Source of the DNA: Branchiostoma floridae
Lineage: Eukaryota; Chordata; Leptocardii; Amphioxiformes; Branchiostomatidae
Direction of reading: 5' to 3'
NCBI RefSeq assembly: GCF_000003815.2
Contig: NC_049980.1
Span: 26,168,951-26,232,950, forward strand
Length of the DNA stretch: 64,000 nt
Shown: one piece after another, positions 36,271 through 48,810 of the stretch
Layout: each line of letters starts with the position of its first letter
Numbering within the stretch: the stretch's first letter is position 1
Notes under the pieces: model-generated
The model's input: the letters and a program-made list of their open reading frames with translations, nothing else
The model's database searches: none
What the model was told of the DNA's origin: nothing
Position numbers and translations under genes: made by a program

Positions 36271-36700
36271 TGATATTCGTTCCCTCATCAGGGCAGTGGG
36301 TTTCATAAGTCAAGCCAGAGAAAAGATGCCTGTATGTAGGGATGTATGGATGTAACACACTACAGCTCTGTATGTGTGGATGTTATATTGTATAACGTAG
36401 CGTATCGCACCAGATGTTGCTGTATGTCGGTCCTGTATGTGTAGAACTGGAAGTAACGTCATATTTATCGTTAGCTTATCACAGCGGATATTTGGGGATT
36501 GCCAAGTCACGGCCCGTCCTTGTTGTAACAAGCAGTTGGGCGAGGATCAATATTTATGGGTTTTATCCGAGCAGATTTTATTACCCGCACTCTTGACGGG
36601 GCCGTTACCATAGCAACGACCCCCTTAGGACGGGCGGGCAAGCAGGAAGTGGCAGTTTGTATCGATCTTAAAGGAGGAAGGGAAAGTAATGGGGGACAGA
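36271..36700. other. Gene-free stretch with a CpG-rich patch
   Basis: A CpG-richer patch at 36480-36650 contains the X-box-like palindrome at 36604-36617. No gene recognised. Confidence 0.4.
36604..36617. promoter_or_regulatory. RFX X-box-like palindrome
   Basis: GTTACCATAGCAAC, full match to GTTNCCATRGNAAC, in a CpG-richer patch. Confidence 0.6.
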
Positions 36701-37240
36701 AGGTGACGTTCTTCAAGGAGTGGTGACATTCTTCAAGTATGTCTTTTTGTCATGAACTTGTCTACATCTGATAGCAGAAGGTGAGAGTGTGAAAGTGAAA
36801 CCTTCAGGGTCACAAGGTGTGTGTGAGGTACCTCAAGGATTGGTAGTTATGTCGGTCATGTTACAAAGGCGCCAGCCCATATAACAGAATGTACAAATAT
36901 CCTAAGGCTTGTCTTTTGGAACAGCAGAAGGCGAAAGTGTGAAATTGTGGATTTGAAGTGAAATCTTAAGGATAAAAGGGAAAAAAAAGTTTCAGAATTG
37001 TACAATACCTGAATAGGAAGTGGAAGTGACACTTTCATTACAGATATGGTTTTGAGAACCAGACAACGTTGGCCTGAAAGTGAAAAGTATCTGCAGGATC
37101 ATTTCCAAAGACAGCTAATAAAACCTCACAATGAAAGTCAAACTGGAAGTGAAACTTTCTTGGCAATGAAACAAAGCAACTGAAAGTAAAAGTACTTCCA
37201 CCATGTCAAAGTCAAACAAAAGTGTCAGAAGTGAAAGTTG
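36701..37240. repeat. Degenerate repeated stretch rich in GAAAGTGAAA words
   Basis: GTGAAAGTGAAA or close forms (GAAGTGAAA, GGAAGTGACACT, GAAAGTAAAAGT) occur at about 36793, 36954, 37018, 37076, 37131, 37151, 37181 and 37227, mixed with repeated AGCAGAAGG(T/C)GA and CTTCAAG. GAAANNGAAA is the core of interferon-regulatory-factor sites, but the AG-rich composition may be enough to explain them. Confidence 0.4.
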
Positions 37241-38079
37241 TTACAGAGTTGACATTCTCTTTTCAATTTGTGTAGGACTGTTCAATAGAGTAGGTAGGGA
37301 GAATTGCATGACTACACATTGACTTTCCACTCATCAGTCTTGCATATGTTACATGTATGTTACTGTTTCACTGAGTAGGCTGCCAGGATTGGCATGTTTT
37401 ACACACATCCAGGTAAACAGAATTCTGTCAGATTTGTGCTTAAATCACGGCCAGGTTTCCTAGAAGGCTGTGAGGAACTGGAAGGTCTTAAGGAGTTGGG
37501 AAGGAATTCCATCCATCCATTCTGGTAAGACAGTCCTGTTGTCAGGTTAATCGGATTACCTAGACGCCTTGAGAGCTGAATATTTCGCTTGTCCTTGACA
37601 CTTTGAGTGTTAAATAACCCAATTGACCCTGCATGTTGCTATGCTGATAGGTGAAAGGATAACTCTGTTCTCAGAGAAGCCGTTCCTAACATAGATTGTA
37701 TTTCAGCCCACTTGCTTGAGCTGATTGCAGATTCTCTTTCTGTCCACTTGAGTGAGGTTTCAGAGGTGAATCATTTCTGACCTGTCCACAGCTGGGATTA
37801 TCCACTGTTACCGGTGAAAATTCTATTTCCTCATACTGCAAGTTCTAAATGAGCCAGTAGAAAAGCTATATTCCAGCCTGCTGCTTGTGGGTGCTGAATA
37901 TTCCTTAGTCTCCATTCTCTGAGCACTGTCCTCACTCGGGAAGAAACAGGTCAATCTCGAGACCTTACCTGACCTTCTTAGCCAGAAAGTGTAAGGAGTT
38001 AAAAGGAGGCAAGTGGATGTTAACCTTACAAGGTTTGACCTAACGCTGCTGAGGGTGTAAGGCTGACACGAGCATCTCA
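37241..38079. other. Gene-free stretch
   Basis: No exon, RNA gene or repeat recognised. Confidence 0.4.
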
Positions 38080-38335
38080 GAGATCATTGCGCGGCTGATG
38101 TCACCTCCCTACTGTACCCCACGGAACACTCGCCTGCATGTTTTATTGATGGTCGGTCCGCGCGGGCCGTAAATCGCGAGTCGTCAGCGCCGGTTCCAGG
38201 CCCTGCGGGTTTCGGGATTGCTCCGCTGGGACCTCTTCACTTCCAAACCGTCACGTTTAAACTGGTTACCGGGGAAATTCCACTCCAACACTTCCGTGCC
38301 GGGACCGTAATGCGAAAGTTTGCAGGAAAGATTAG
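38080..38335. promoter_or_regulatory. CpG-rich, repeat-free candidate regulatory block
   Basis: About 250 bases (38085-38330) of high CpG, sharply set off from both flanks. No open frame longer than 60 codons is present, so it is non-coding. It could be a conserved non-coding element or an alternative promoter. Confidence 0.3.
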
Positions 38336-40100
38336 GAACAATTAGATGTAACTCCAGTGTGTCTGAATGTCGTTACATTCTTAGATTTGTCAGTGGATAT
38401 GTTAAGGCTAGTTTGGGCTGCACAAATGGCATTGTTTGGTTCCTGATAAAGGCAGGAAAACGAACTTGACACAAGCAATTGTATGATTATTGACACAATA
38501 AACTTCAGGCTTGTTCTATATTGATTTGTCGCTTTTGCCCATCACAAGTTTGTTTTAGAAGATTGATATCCAGTCAGTATTGTTTGATGGCCTAAAATTC
38601 ATCACATACTATGTGACAGAAATGTGACAAGTTGATTTCCCAGAGGACCGGTCCATCTGAAATTAGGAGGATGTTTGGACCAGTCCATCTGAATCTACGG
38701 GTATTAGGAGAGGTTCATGCACTGTTTGAAGGAATTTTTGCAGGGGCCGTGTAGTTACAATGTCATCTATAACTTTATATTTGTAATATGTTCAAAATCC
38801 AGTGAGTGTTCTTACATTATTGTTGTCACTTCCTCCTGCTTTTCCACTGACACTTGGAACAAATCCAATTTTTCCTGCAGAATCCTGGGTAACTAATAAA
38901 TCAGGAGTTGATAATATGACAGGCTGCAAATCCCGGCTGAACAATCTGCCTCAATATCAAATCAGCAAGACTGGACAGATGTAATAACCAGGGGGAGGTG
39001 TGACAGTCATGTGATCATCATGTGACTGTTGCATGACGGCCTGGTGCTTGCGCCTGAACAGTGTTGTAACTGTGACTGATCTGCAATTTGAAAATCCCCC
39101 TTATGATCCTCAGGAAGAAGCAGGCAGCCTGTATGGTGGAGTCAGGAAGGAGAGATATGGGGGAAGTGGGTTGTAAATAAAATAGGCAAGAAATGAATAG
39201 CTTGTCTGTTGGTACTGGTATTACAGTAGTAACATAGCTGTAGGAAAACAGCTGTTCTGTGTGGAAGAACATTGATTTTGAAAACAGTTCATTTTGGGGC
39301 AAAGTTAGTTTTTTTGTAAGTCACATGCTATTCACAAATGGAAATTAAGGATGAGGATTTTCCGGGAAATGGTTGTGCTCTTGATCTTGAACCAGAAGGT
39401 CAGAAGCAGTTGCATGGAAAATATTCCTGTTTGTATCGCTCCATCTGGTAACATGTCAAAGCCCTGGAGATTGTGTCGTAACTTAAATGGTGTTAAACAT
39501 AAAATGTATCACCTCTGCCATCCACGCTGGCAGAACTCCAAAGCCATAGAGATTATAGCCCAGATAGCTTGCCAGTGTTTTAACCTTCTCACTGCTACTT
39601 AACCTGGTAACCAACCTAAAAGTGGGACCAAAAGGCTACCTCAGGAGGAATGAGGTTAAGCAGTTTTTGACAGATGCCTCACACAGAATGCATTCTGGCA
39701 GGCATACAACACTGGGACACCTAGAAAGCTTGTAACTTTGGCGCTTGCCTTGCACTTTTGGTGCTTGCTAGTCCCAAGAATCTACAAAAGAACACCAGTC
39801 TTGGCTTCACACATTTATGTATCTTAAGTCCCTAGTCCGACTGAACTCCCCCTCAGGCATGACGAGTTTGTTGCTGGAAATAGGGACTTGTTATCTCTAG
39901 TTAACTCGGTCTCTGCAGTTGCAATAAGTGGTGTGTACAAAATCCTCCGTTAGCGCTTGTTGCGTAACACGGTAATGTTGTGGGTGGGTCAGAGGTGAAG
40001 ACTGGGATGGGTCAAGGTTAGGGGAGGCTGTTGCACTGGAATACATTTGTAGCTGTGCTTTAAGCCAAAATAGCATATCTTAGAATCTGTACGTTTTCTT
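38336..40100. other. Gene-free stretch
   Basis: A short duplication GGACCGGTCCATCTGAA / GGACCAGTCCATCTGAA lies at 38645 and 38678. No gene recognised. Confidence 0.4.
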
Positions 40101-40245
40101 AGTGACCTCAGAGCAGTTTCTTGGACCAACATATACCAGTTCCATGGCCAACATGCCATTTTATAATTCTATACAGCACCCCTTGAGTTAGACTCTATAT
40201 GCCATTTGCATTGGTCTTGGATAATAACTTGGAAACAGTCTGGCA
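40101..40245. repeat. Diverged copy of the TAGCCTGG dispersed repeat
   Basis: GGCCAACATGCC (40147), CCCCTTGAGTTAGACTCTAT (40181) and the inverted end GTCTGGCATCCAGACTAGA (40228) correspond to parts of the copies at 53643 and 63827. The order is kept but divergence is high. Confidence 0.45.
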
Positions 40246-41205
40246 TCCAGACTAGAGGTTAGTTAGCCAGTTTACTGAAGAATGGTATGCTGTACCAGTT
40301 ACTGTTATTTTAATGGAAGATATAAGGATTGTATTTGAGATTTGCGAGAATTGTTGATTCGCCAGTATTCAAGAAGGGATGGATGATTTCCATTGAGGGA
40401 TGATCGAGGGATGGTTACCATTTTGCTTGGTGATAAAAAAAAGGACAAGATAGCATTATCAAGATTGTAAACAGACTCCTTACATTATCCACCATTACCT
40501 GTACCTGTAAGACATTACTTCAGGAACTCCTGAAGATCCTGAGACCTTGCAGGAAGTGACAGGAGTGTCTCCAGTCCTGATAGGAGGTGATTTTGAGATA
40601 AGTCTGTCTCTGCCTAACTGATAACTGCTATTCATGAGGCTGTAACAAGGGTTTTCAGAATACCCTATTTTTAAGAAATCTTTGTCAGACATCAAACAGT
40701 AGTGTGAAGACTGCCCAGTTTTGATGCTGTATTTATCAAACAGAAGAAGTGTTTCTACTGAATACAGGAGATCTACTGATCGCAAGCCAATTCTTTCCCC
40801 CGCCAGAACTGATATTCCTCAGTCCCTTTCCCCTCAGACACCAGTGTTTGTGTTGTGAGTTCTGAAGTCTCTGCCCCAAGTGTTTGTAGTTTAAACCCCA
40901 GCCTGGTGGTTTGCGTCTGTCAGGACAGAAAGATGAATGTCAGGGATTTAACATAGAACCTGAAGCATTTATCACATTACTGGTGTACTGTGTGGGAATT
41001 CCTAGTTAATTTGTCTGTCTGTCTGGCTGGATTTACACACTGGACTAACAGTCGACTTGGAGCAGCGCAGTTCAGTTCGACAAATCAATCAGGTAAAATT
41101 GAAATGAACTTAAAATCAGTGGACTCCAAGTGGACTCAAAGACACATTTGTAAACCCATCCCATGTCTTTCAATTTACCATCAGAGACACCTGTGAGGAT
41201 CAATT
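40246..41205. other. Gene-free stretch
   Basis: Nothing recognised. Confidence 0.4.
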
Positions 41206-41675
41206 GTGCAATACTCCTATTCAGCACACCTGTCTGGTTCACCTGCATGTAACATCAGTGTGGTTCACCTGTATGGCACACCTTCTTGGTTCAGTTGCAG
41301 TTGTTGTAAAACAGAAACACCTATATGGTTCACCTGTATAAAGCACCTGTCCAGCACAGTTGGTATAGAACAGTAACACCTGTATGGTTCACCTGTATGT
41401 ACCAGCTGTCGAGCACAGTTGGTGTAGAACAGTAACACCTGTATGTACCACCTGTGCAGCACAGTTGGTGTAGAACAGTAACACCTGTACGGTTCACCTG
41501 TATGTACCACCTGTCGAGCACAGTTGGTGTAGAACAGTAACACCTGTACGGTTCACCTGTCTGTACCACCTGTCGAGCACAGTTGGTGGAGAACAGTAAC
41601 ACATGTACGGTTCACCTGTATGTACCACCTGTCCTGCACACCTTGTTGGTTCAGTTCCAGTTGGTGTAGAACAGT
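41206..41675. repeat. 59-bp minisatellite, about seven copies
   Basis: The unit is CACCTGTATGGTTCACCTGT, then ATGTACCA(C/G)CTGTCGAGCA, then CAGTTGGTGTAGAACAGTAA. Copies centre near 41300, 41353, 41412, 41459, 41518, 41577 and 41660. One copy lacks 13 bases (GGTTCACCTGTAT), giving 46 bp. The two edge copies are diverged and the inner ones nearly identical, so the array grew from the middle. The two open frames on the minus strand across it (41265-41602) are repeat artefacts, since 59 is not a multiple of three. Confidence 0.9.
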
Positions 41676-41699
41676 GCAGTCATGCCTGAGACAGGTGTG

Positions 41700-42155
41700 A
41701 GGTCCCGTCTGTCTGCTGAAGTCTGACTAATGGGCCTTCGTTCCCTATGTTTGTGTGTGAACACCTCACAGCTACGGACTGTGTCACAGGACAGTTCATG
41801 AGGGTCCTCTTCATTAGACACCTGTAAACAGAAAGATCGTCTTCACTTCAGTAAAGTTTATCTGGACTTGCTAACAGTTTGTAGTAGCCAGCCCTACCCA
41901 TTGTGTGTGAACATCTTACAGGCACTTGTGTATGGAGTGTGTCAAGAATAGGTCAGGAGAGTGTCCTCTTCATTAGATAACTGTAAACAGCGCTGGAGGG
42001 GTCGTCTTCACTTTGGGAACGTTTATCTGGATCTGCTGAACTCTGGCTAATGGTTTGTTGTGCCCATGTTTGCGTACTTGGTTCCTGTGTGTGGTGTGTG
42101 TCAAGGACAGGTCTGGAAGGTCTTCTTCATTAGATAGCTGTAAACAGTGGTTATA
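41700..42155. repeat. Degenerate triplication, units of about 165 bp
   Basis: Three units in order each have TGTGTGTGAACA or similar, a GTGTGTCA(A/C)(A/G)GACAG step, GTCCTCTTCATTAGA(C/T)A.CTGTAAACAG, and (in two) GTCGTCTTCACTT..TTTATCTGGA. The CTTCATTAGA word is at 41809, 41969 and 42125. Confidence 0.7.
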
Positions 42156-44580
42156 AGACAGATAAGACATGCACAGATATCAGAGTCTCGCCTCTGGTGT
42201 TTGGTACACAGTGGAAATGGGTCTTGGTATGGTCTGCAAAACCCAAACATAAGTGCTATTTAGATAAAGCACACGATTACTAACTGTAACTTGACCTGGA
42301 AAACTTGACACACAGTTTTGTAATCCAGTCTTGTGATTGATGCTTAAGTGCAAGTTTACACAACAATGCAGAATCATCTTCATGGTGCATACATTGTTGG
42401 GTTATCTTGTATGCAGACTGTATTGTTGGACCCAGCACACAGGAGCGCTTGTTTGCTTTATGTTGTTTTAATGATCTTATGTAGAAATGTGCAGTTTACC
42501 CTGCGGCTATAACATACATGTCCCATAAATCAGGCTTAAACCAGGTAATCATTCATTTTCACAATGGAGACACAACGTTTTATTTGACTGCATTTCAAGC
42601 ATTAAAAGTTGGATGGAAACAAGCTGATGGGGCTTCTGAGTTTATGTGTTTTGTTTTCTTTGCAATGCACCAAACAAACATAACCAGACAGTATTTTTGT
42701 TTTGTTTTGCCTAATTCTTTGCTATTGTTACAAATTTTTTGCCTATCTTTTATATGTTTGTAACCTGTCATTTACCCTCTGTGTCTGTATGTTTTGCATC
42801 CTGAGGTAATTTGTACCAGTCAGGAGTGCTGAGCCTGTCATGTCCCTGATCCCTCCATGATTTATGCAGCACCGATTCTGTCAGAGTGAGAATAATGATC
42901 ATGTTTAACTCTAATTAAGCCCTGCCTTCGTTAGGCCCACAGAAATGGAGAATGGGCCCTTTCTGTGGATAGCCTGGAGGTTATAAATCCTTCTACTTAT
43001 GTTACCATCAACGTTGACAGGCCACAATTATGTTTTGCACCTGTTGTATCAAAATTAGACCTCAGCAAAACGTTAAAACAGAAATGATTAGTTGCTGGCA
43101 TGAGCATTCTAATGGTGTGGTGCTTTCCTGTCCCGTTGTTTGGCTTGTGCAATAGTGGTTCAGATTTGTTAGCAGCTGGCAGAGGAGAGGCATCTTCAAC
43201 TGGAGCTAACAAGACCCCCACTTCTACCAGCTGTCAGTATGACAGACTGTAGCCCATCCCCATAATTAGGGAGTTTAAACAGTTATATACCAACAGAAGT
43301 GCTGTTGTTGTCCCAGGGGTACTGAGGTGCAGGGGTGAGGAGAATAGCTGATATTACCTGTTATCTTCTCATTAGGGCAAAACACAATATTACCCAGTTG
43401 TCAACATGGTATGAACCTTCATATAAGTGTAAATAAGGAATATAAATATATGTAATACTCGCGTGTTGCCAACCATTGCTGATACAAGTAAGATACCACT
43501 TCTACTTGAATTTCTAATGTCATTCTTTTAATTGTTATTGTTTACTTGTATGATGTTGTTTATGTTTGGTAACTGAAATCTTTGTATAAAAAAATATAAT
43601 GACAACCAATTAGACTTAGAGAAAGGATTTTTATCACCTATCTTTATAATTCTGTCAGGTTTGATGGTTTGTGTACTATAATGATGAGATTCCCATGGTA
43701 ACTTGCTGGAAAATCCGTGTGGAAAATCCTCATCCATCCCCATCAGAAGATGATCAGTGTTTATCGAATTTATATTGTAGTGAGCTACAATGTATCAGTT
43801 GTAGGAATCTTTTATTTGCAATTGTTGCATCATAAAGTGAAACAGAAATGACACACGACATGCACTCTGCTACAGTGAACTCAGGATTTTCACTCTTCTT
43901 GTGTCTTTTCACCCACGGGTCTTTTCAGCTACTGTTACCATGGCGTTTCCACTTTTTCATGATTTCTGCCATGGTTCTCTTTCGTACATTTCAATGTGAT
44001 TTCTGTCATGGCTTCGTACAAACCCGTAATATTCGGTAAATGGGTGTCCCGCAGGGACCGGCATTGGCGTCATTCACAAGTTGGAACCAATCCATCGCCT
44101 AAAGCGGATTTCCCCGGTCGTCTCCGTGATGATATTTTGATGCAGTGAAATTCAGAAGAGTGGAAACGTAGATTGCTGCTGTCAGAACGTTTGATCATAA
44201 GTACATCTATAATTCATCCGTTTGACTGTAACAAATTTTACATCAGAAGATAAGGCAGAAGATAATCGTTCCATTTGTCGCACTGGGAGTCACAAGGCAA
44301 GGAAGCTGTAGTGTTACAATCGACCAAAACTGAACATCATAACCTGATGCCACCCTCCAATATTGTTGGACATATATTTACCTTCAGCCTGATGAGGTAG
44401 CCATTTGACAACCCGGATGGAGGCCTGGTGAACCTCTGTCTCATATCAGCCAAAACATGTCAGTAATTGCCAATAGACATTATCAGAAGAACAGAAGATC
44501 AACAACAAATTTTTATTGGCTATGGAGTTAGACAGCAAGAAGGTTACATGTGGTAACATGTGGTCTACTTCAAGTACTTG
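42156..44580. other. Gene-free stretch
   Basis: AT-moderate sequence with X-box-like palindromes at 43689-43702 and (half-site) 43934-43947. No exon or RNA gene supported. Confidence 0.4.
43689..43702. promoter_or_regulatory. RFX X-box-like palindrome
   Basis: ATTCCCATGGTAAC; one base off the consensus at the first position. Confidence 0.45.
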
Positions 44581-44585
44581 GTCAA

Positions 44586-44605
44586 TTTTTTTTGGGGGGG
44601 GGGGG
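44586..44605. repeat. T8G12 homopolymer junction
   Basis: A run of T followed directly by twelve G. One of several long G or C runs in the window. Confidence 0.8.
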
Positions 44606-46905
44606 TTGAAGTGCCACAGTGGCCAGTGGGACCCAGTGATGGACTTTGTTTTCCCCAGGACCTGTTGCAGATACAGTGATGGGTTCTAATTGTTCTGGAG
44701 TGGTGAGTGGTGTGAGTAGTGGGGAGGATAACTACAGCCAACACTGAGTGATGATGGCTGGGAGCTTTATAAACCCTGGGATTCACAACAGAATGTCAGA
44801 TGGTTGTACCAAATAGAAATCTCACATTTGGGAGCATAGAGGCACTTCTCAGTGGTATACCACTTGATGAGTCTGTAAAACAGTTGATATTGTCAAACAC
44901 TGTAGATAAAACGAAAAGATTTGCGATTTCACAAAAACTTTGCAAATTGTATTATTCCAATCCATTTGGAATTCTTGTCTAAAACTGGTTTAGTCTGGTG
45001 GGATTTTGTTTTCTAAGCCTTTTTTGGGGATAAATATTGTATAAAGCCCCCAAAAGACACCTACCACTCCCCATGAAAAAGAATGGTGTAGTCCTAACTC
45101 CTGCTCTTCTGGTTGGTTGGTTGGTTGTTGTCTCGACCCTGAACTCCAGGAGAATATATAATGCTGGGTGCATACATGGACATGTGTAGTATACTATTAT
45201 GCTTTGGTGATATAACAAGTGATAGCCCAACCTTACTGCCTGCTACTGACATGAACAGGAACTGTGCCCTGCTTGCGCCCAGGCATGGAGGTAAGATAAA
45301 AGCAGTTGTTTTGGGTTCTCCAAAGGGCATGAAAGTGTGCAGCCTCACTAGTGCCGACCTGCAGGACAGAACTGGAAGCAATTTATTCAATTGTTGCCCA
45401 CCTGTATCAGAGACCTTTACAGCAGCATAATGAAACACTGGATACTGCTACTACTATGTTACTACTTGGAAATAAATCAAATTTTGAATTGTCTGTAGTC
45501 CTGATCAGTCAGATCCTTGATGTGCCTGTTTGATAGTGACTTCAGGCTATACATTTTGCACATCGCAATACAACAAATCAGAGCGATAGGAAAACCTGGT
45601 CCCCGGGGGGCTGTTTTCATGTTGTCTGTGTCGGAAAAGGGTCTGAAGTTAAAAGGCTGTCGTTGTTTTGCCTGGGGTTGAAGTTGTGTACAAGGACTTG
45701 TCAGTGGGTACTTCAGAGCCAGACTGGAGTGGTTCGGGACGTTGGTGCCTCTTCAACTTCAGGACCTCTGTAAGGACGGGTGTGTACAGTTTTCTTGTTA
45801 CTGCATGAGAGTAGGTTGTATAGAATTCTACATAGGACTTGGAATATAGGAGGGAAAAATAATTTTGCACAAACAAGCACAGTAGATTATACACATACTT
45901 CTGGCTGGCACCCAGTGTTGTCCTGAAACAACATACAAACTTGGTTGTGCCCATCCTGTCAGGTTGAGTAATGACCTCAGCTTTCCTACCTTTACTCATA
46001 TCCCCCTGTTTACTTAGACCTGGGGCATTTAAATCACTCACTGTCCCTTTAAACCCAATCAGCCCCCAGGATCGCCAACCAATCAACTGGCAGGGCCTGT
46101 TTCATCAGGTGCACTTGACCTCTGACCTGCCAGAGGCTATCCCATTATTGTTATTGAGCAGAAGACTGGGAAAATGCCTTTTTCTGTTGCTCTGAAGACT
46201 GACTTATGCTTTTTAGAAATGAACACAGAAATATTTCTAGCTGCCATGTGGATTTTTCTCATGTCCTACTAGTGTGTAAATGATTCATTACTTTAGTTCA
46301 TTTAATTCAACGGTGACTTAGTTAAGTTGTAAAAGATAAAACAAGATTTACATGCTGTTAAAAGTTTGCAATTCTGTGGCACAGCTGTAATCATACATTG
46401 GAAGCATATATTCAAGGTGTCATGAATTCATGGTGTTATGTAGTAGAGCTCATCGTGAAAATGTAACGTCTGCAAACATTTCAAGATTTACAGTATCATG
46501 AAGATGACATTCCATAGTGTTTCCCCCACACTGATGACATCACTGTTTGTTGGAGAGGATAGAGACGCAGCATCACGTAGTATTGGTTAACAATTCAGCC
46601 AGAGATTGCAGACTTCAACCCTCTGGCAGGATGCATAGGAACTGCACTACTCCCCTTTGGTAAAACATGTAAAAACATGCCTGCGGATGATAACGTTTTA
46701 CTTCAGAAGCCGGTTATTTTTATCAGGTGCATCTCTCCTCATACATCAGAAGGGATGGATGGATGGAGAGGCTGTGAGATTTCCTGGCTTTCCAGTCTCT
46801 GGACATGTAAGTAGCCAGGGGGGCACTTTGTCAGGACCTCTTTGTCTGGAGTGGACTTGGAGGACTTCAAGGGGAGTTCCCCCCTCTGGTTTCCTGTCCT
46901 GGAGC

Positions 46906-46920
46906 GGGGGGGGGGGGGGG
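46906..46920. repeat. G15 homopolymer
   Basis: Fifteen G bases. Confidence 0.85.
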
Positions 46921-47605
46921 TATCAAAAGGGGGGTGTCCTGTGTCCATGGGGTTTTGTTTGGAAAAGCTTATAAGAAAGTTCCTTAGTCTGGAGTATGGA
47001 TATGTACTACTCAGTTTTCTTCAGGTTTGGTTTCCTGTGTTTAAGGGGGCAACTGAATCATAGTCTGGGTTGACTACAACAGTAGGCTAATTGTAAACCA
47101 ACATTATTTATGAAATAGTGAGAACCACAGAATTAATCTGGATAGACCAGCAGAAACGTTGTCTGATGTCAGGAGAATGTGCCAAGGTCACTGTAGGTCA
47201 AAGTCATTGCTACTCGCTCCATGACTAGGTAAACTCAGTTTCAGTAAATCTTTCACTTGTCAGATATACCAGAAGCTTTCAATAGTTAATAATGTGTTCA
47301 ATATTTTCCATTTTGTCATATTTCTGTTGTCTTACAGTTCCGCCCAGCCCACCCTGGAAAATGATATTATTTACTTAATTTCTGACTTATTGACCCTGAA
47401 CTCTAGAATATCATATTTTCCACATCTGTGCTGATGAGCTGTGGGTTTTATTTCTAGCCACTCACAGATTTTATTTTGGGGGACCCGTGGGAAAGTGGGA
47501 CTTGACGTTGGATGACAGCTGCGGCCCACGCCATTGTTGGTCATGTGATCACGCTGGGAGTCATGTGACCAGCGAGCTGCACTCTTAGTGGTCCACCTGT
47601 CAGAC

Positions 47606-47619
47606 GTTGCCATGGTAAC
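47606..47619. promoter_or_regulatory. RFX X-box palindrome, perfect
   Basis: GTTGCCATGGTAAC, a full symmetric X-box. Confidence 0.65.
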
Positions 47620-48721
47620 AATGGCCTGCGGTTGTCAGCGGGCATGAGGAAGAGATGCTTAAGTGTAGGAGTGATATGGAAATAATTTCAACAAAATTCA
47701 AAGCATCCCTTCTCTTCCTCTCTGCTCTGGGAATTCTTCCAGCTTCTCTAGTTTCTCAAAATGTGAAATTTGGTAAGGAGAAGAGAAAGAAAAGCCATGA
47801 GTGGGATGTACACATAATACAACTGTGTGTAACCGTAGCTGTCAGGCTCAAACTTGGCGGGTCTGGTTTCTGAAAGAAAAGCAAAACTGATATTGGTCTT
47901 GTTTTCTATGTATGTAGGAAGTCATAAAATCCCCCCTTAAGTGTTTCTAAAAGCCCCTATCCTGACATCCTCAGAAAGACCATCAAGCCATGTAGCCAGT
48001 AGAAGTTTCTGTAAAATCAAAGAAAAATTTCCACTGGTTAAACTGTTCAGAGAGGCCAACCATGGTAGATGGAATAAAATCCTCTCCATGCATATGATTG
48101 GTGTAAAGATGGCTAGCCTAAGCCAGGGTTTCATCTGTTAAAAGGTAGGTAGAGGTTCTTCAGCTGGCAAGGTGTCAGGCCCTCCTGTCATCTCATGTCT
48201 TTCCTTGTTGCTCTTGACCTTGAGGAAGGTGTGTAAGGAGGAGGTTAAGGTGAGGAGTTATGAAGTCCTTGAGGAATCCTCTCAGCCCATCATGTTTTGC
48301 CCTCTGAGCTCCTCCATGTTTGAAACATGACCTGTTGTTTGGACAGGGCAGACGCAGTCCACTCCTGAAGTCTGCGTTGTTCTTGCACTTGTTGGTTTTT
48401 GCCTCATGATTATGGCATTAACATTCCTGCACTCTCAGTAACATAAACATGGTTTGGTCTTGGCTCTGCCAACAACACAGGAGCGAGATTAGACGGCATA
48501 ACAAGGACGTAGCGTTGTGATAACTTGCCTTGCATGTTTTTATCGCTTGCCAAAGGCAATGGTTGTGGACTAATCCCTTCCCCACTTAAACCATCATGCC
48601 TAGTTTGTAATAATGTGTACAATACTTAATCACATCCCCATGGGAGCAGATAATATCTCGCTTACCCCTCCCTCTTCATTCTACTGAAACGCAACACCAG
48701 CACTGATGGATGGGGACATTA

Positions 48722-48810
48722 GGCCACACCAAGTTAGTTTGTTGGTTTATAAGACGTACTGCCAAACTGGAAGACCAATATGAAAACACAGTCTGAAAGG
48801 AAATATCTTT
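48722..48810 (-). repeat. Dispersed repeat, GGCCACACCAAGTTAG family (copy 3, inverted)
   Basis: GGCCACACCAAGTTAGTTTG (48722) is the reverse complement of the end shared by the copies at 22997, 36270 and 56137. The opposite end of this copy cannot be delimited. Confidence 0.55.

Larger units (their letters stand above)
44606..48720. other. Gene-free stretch with a G15 run and an X-box
   Basis: A G15 run lies at 46906-46920. GTTGCCATGGTAAC is at 47606-47619. A 60-codon frame at 44800-44982 looks more protein-like than its neighbours but has no family I can name and no clear splice context. No gene is annotated. Confidence 0.4.

Noticed and set aside
41265-41602. Cysteine-rich repeated peptide on the minus strand
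   Set aside because: It is a translation of the 59-bp minisatellite, whose unit is not a multiple of three.
44800-44982. Protein-looking 60-codon frame
   Set aside because: Codon use looks plausible but there is no recognisable family, no clear acceptor or donor and no neighbouring exon.
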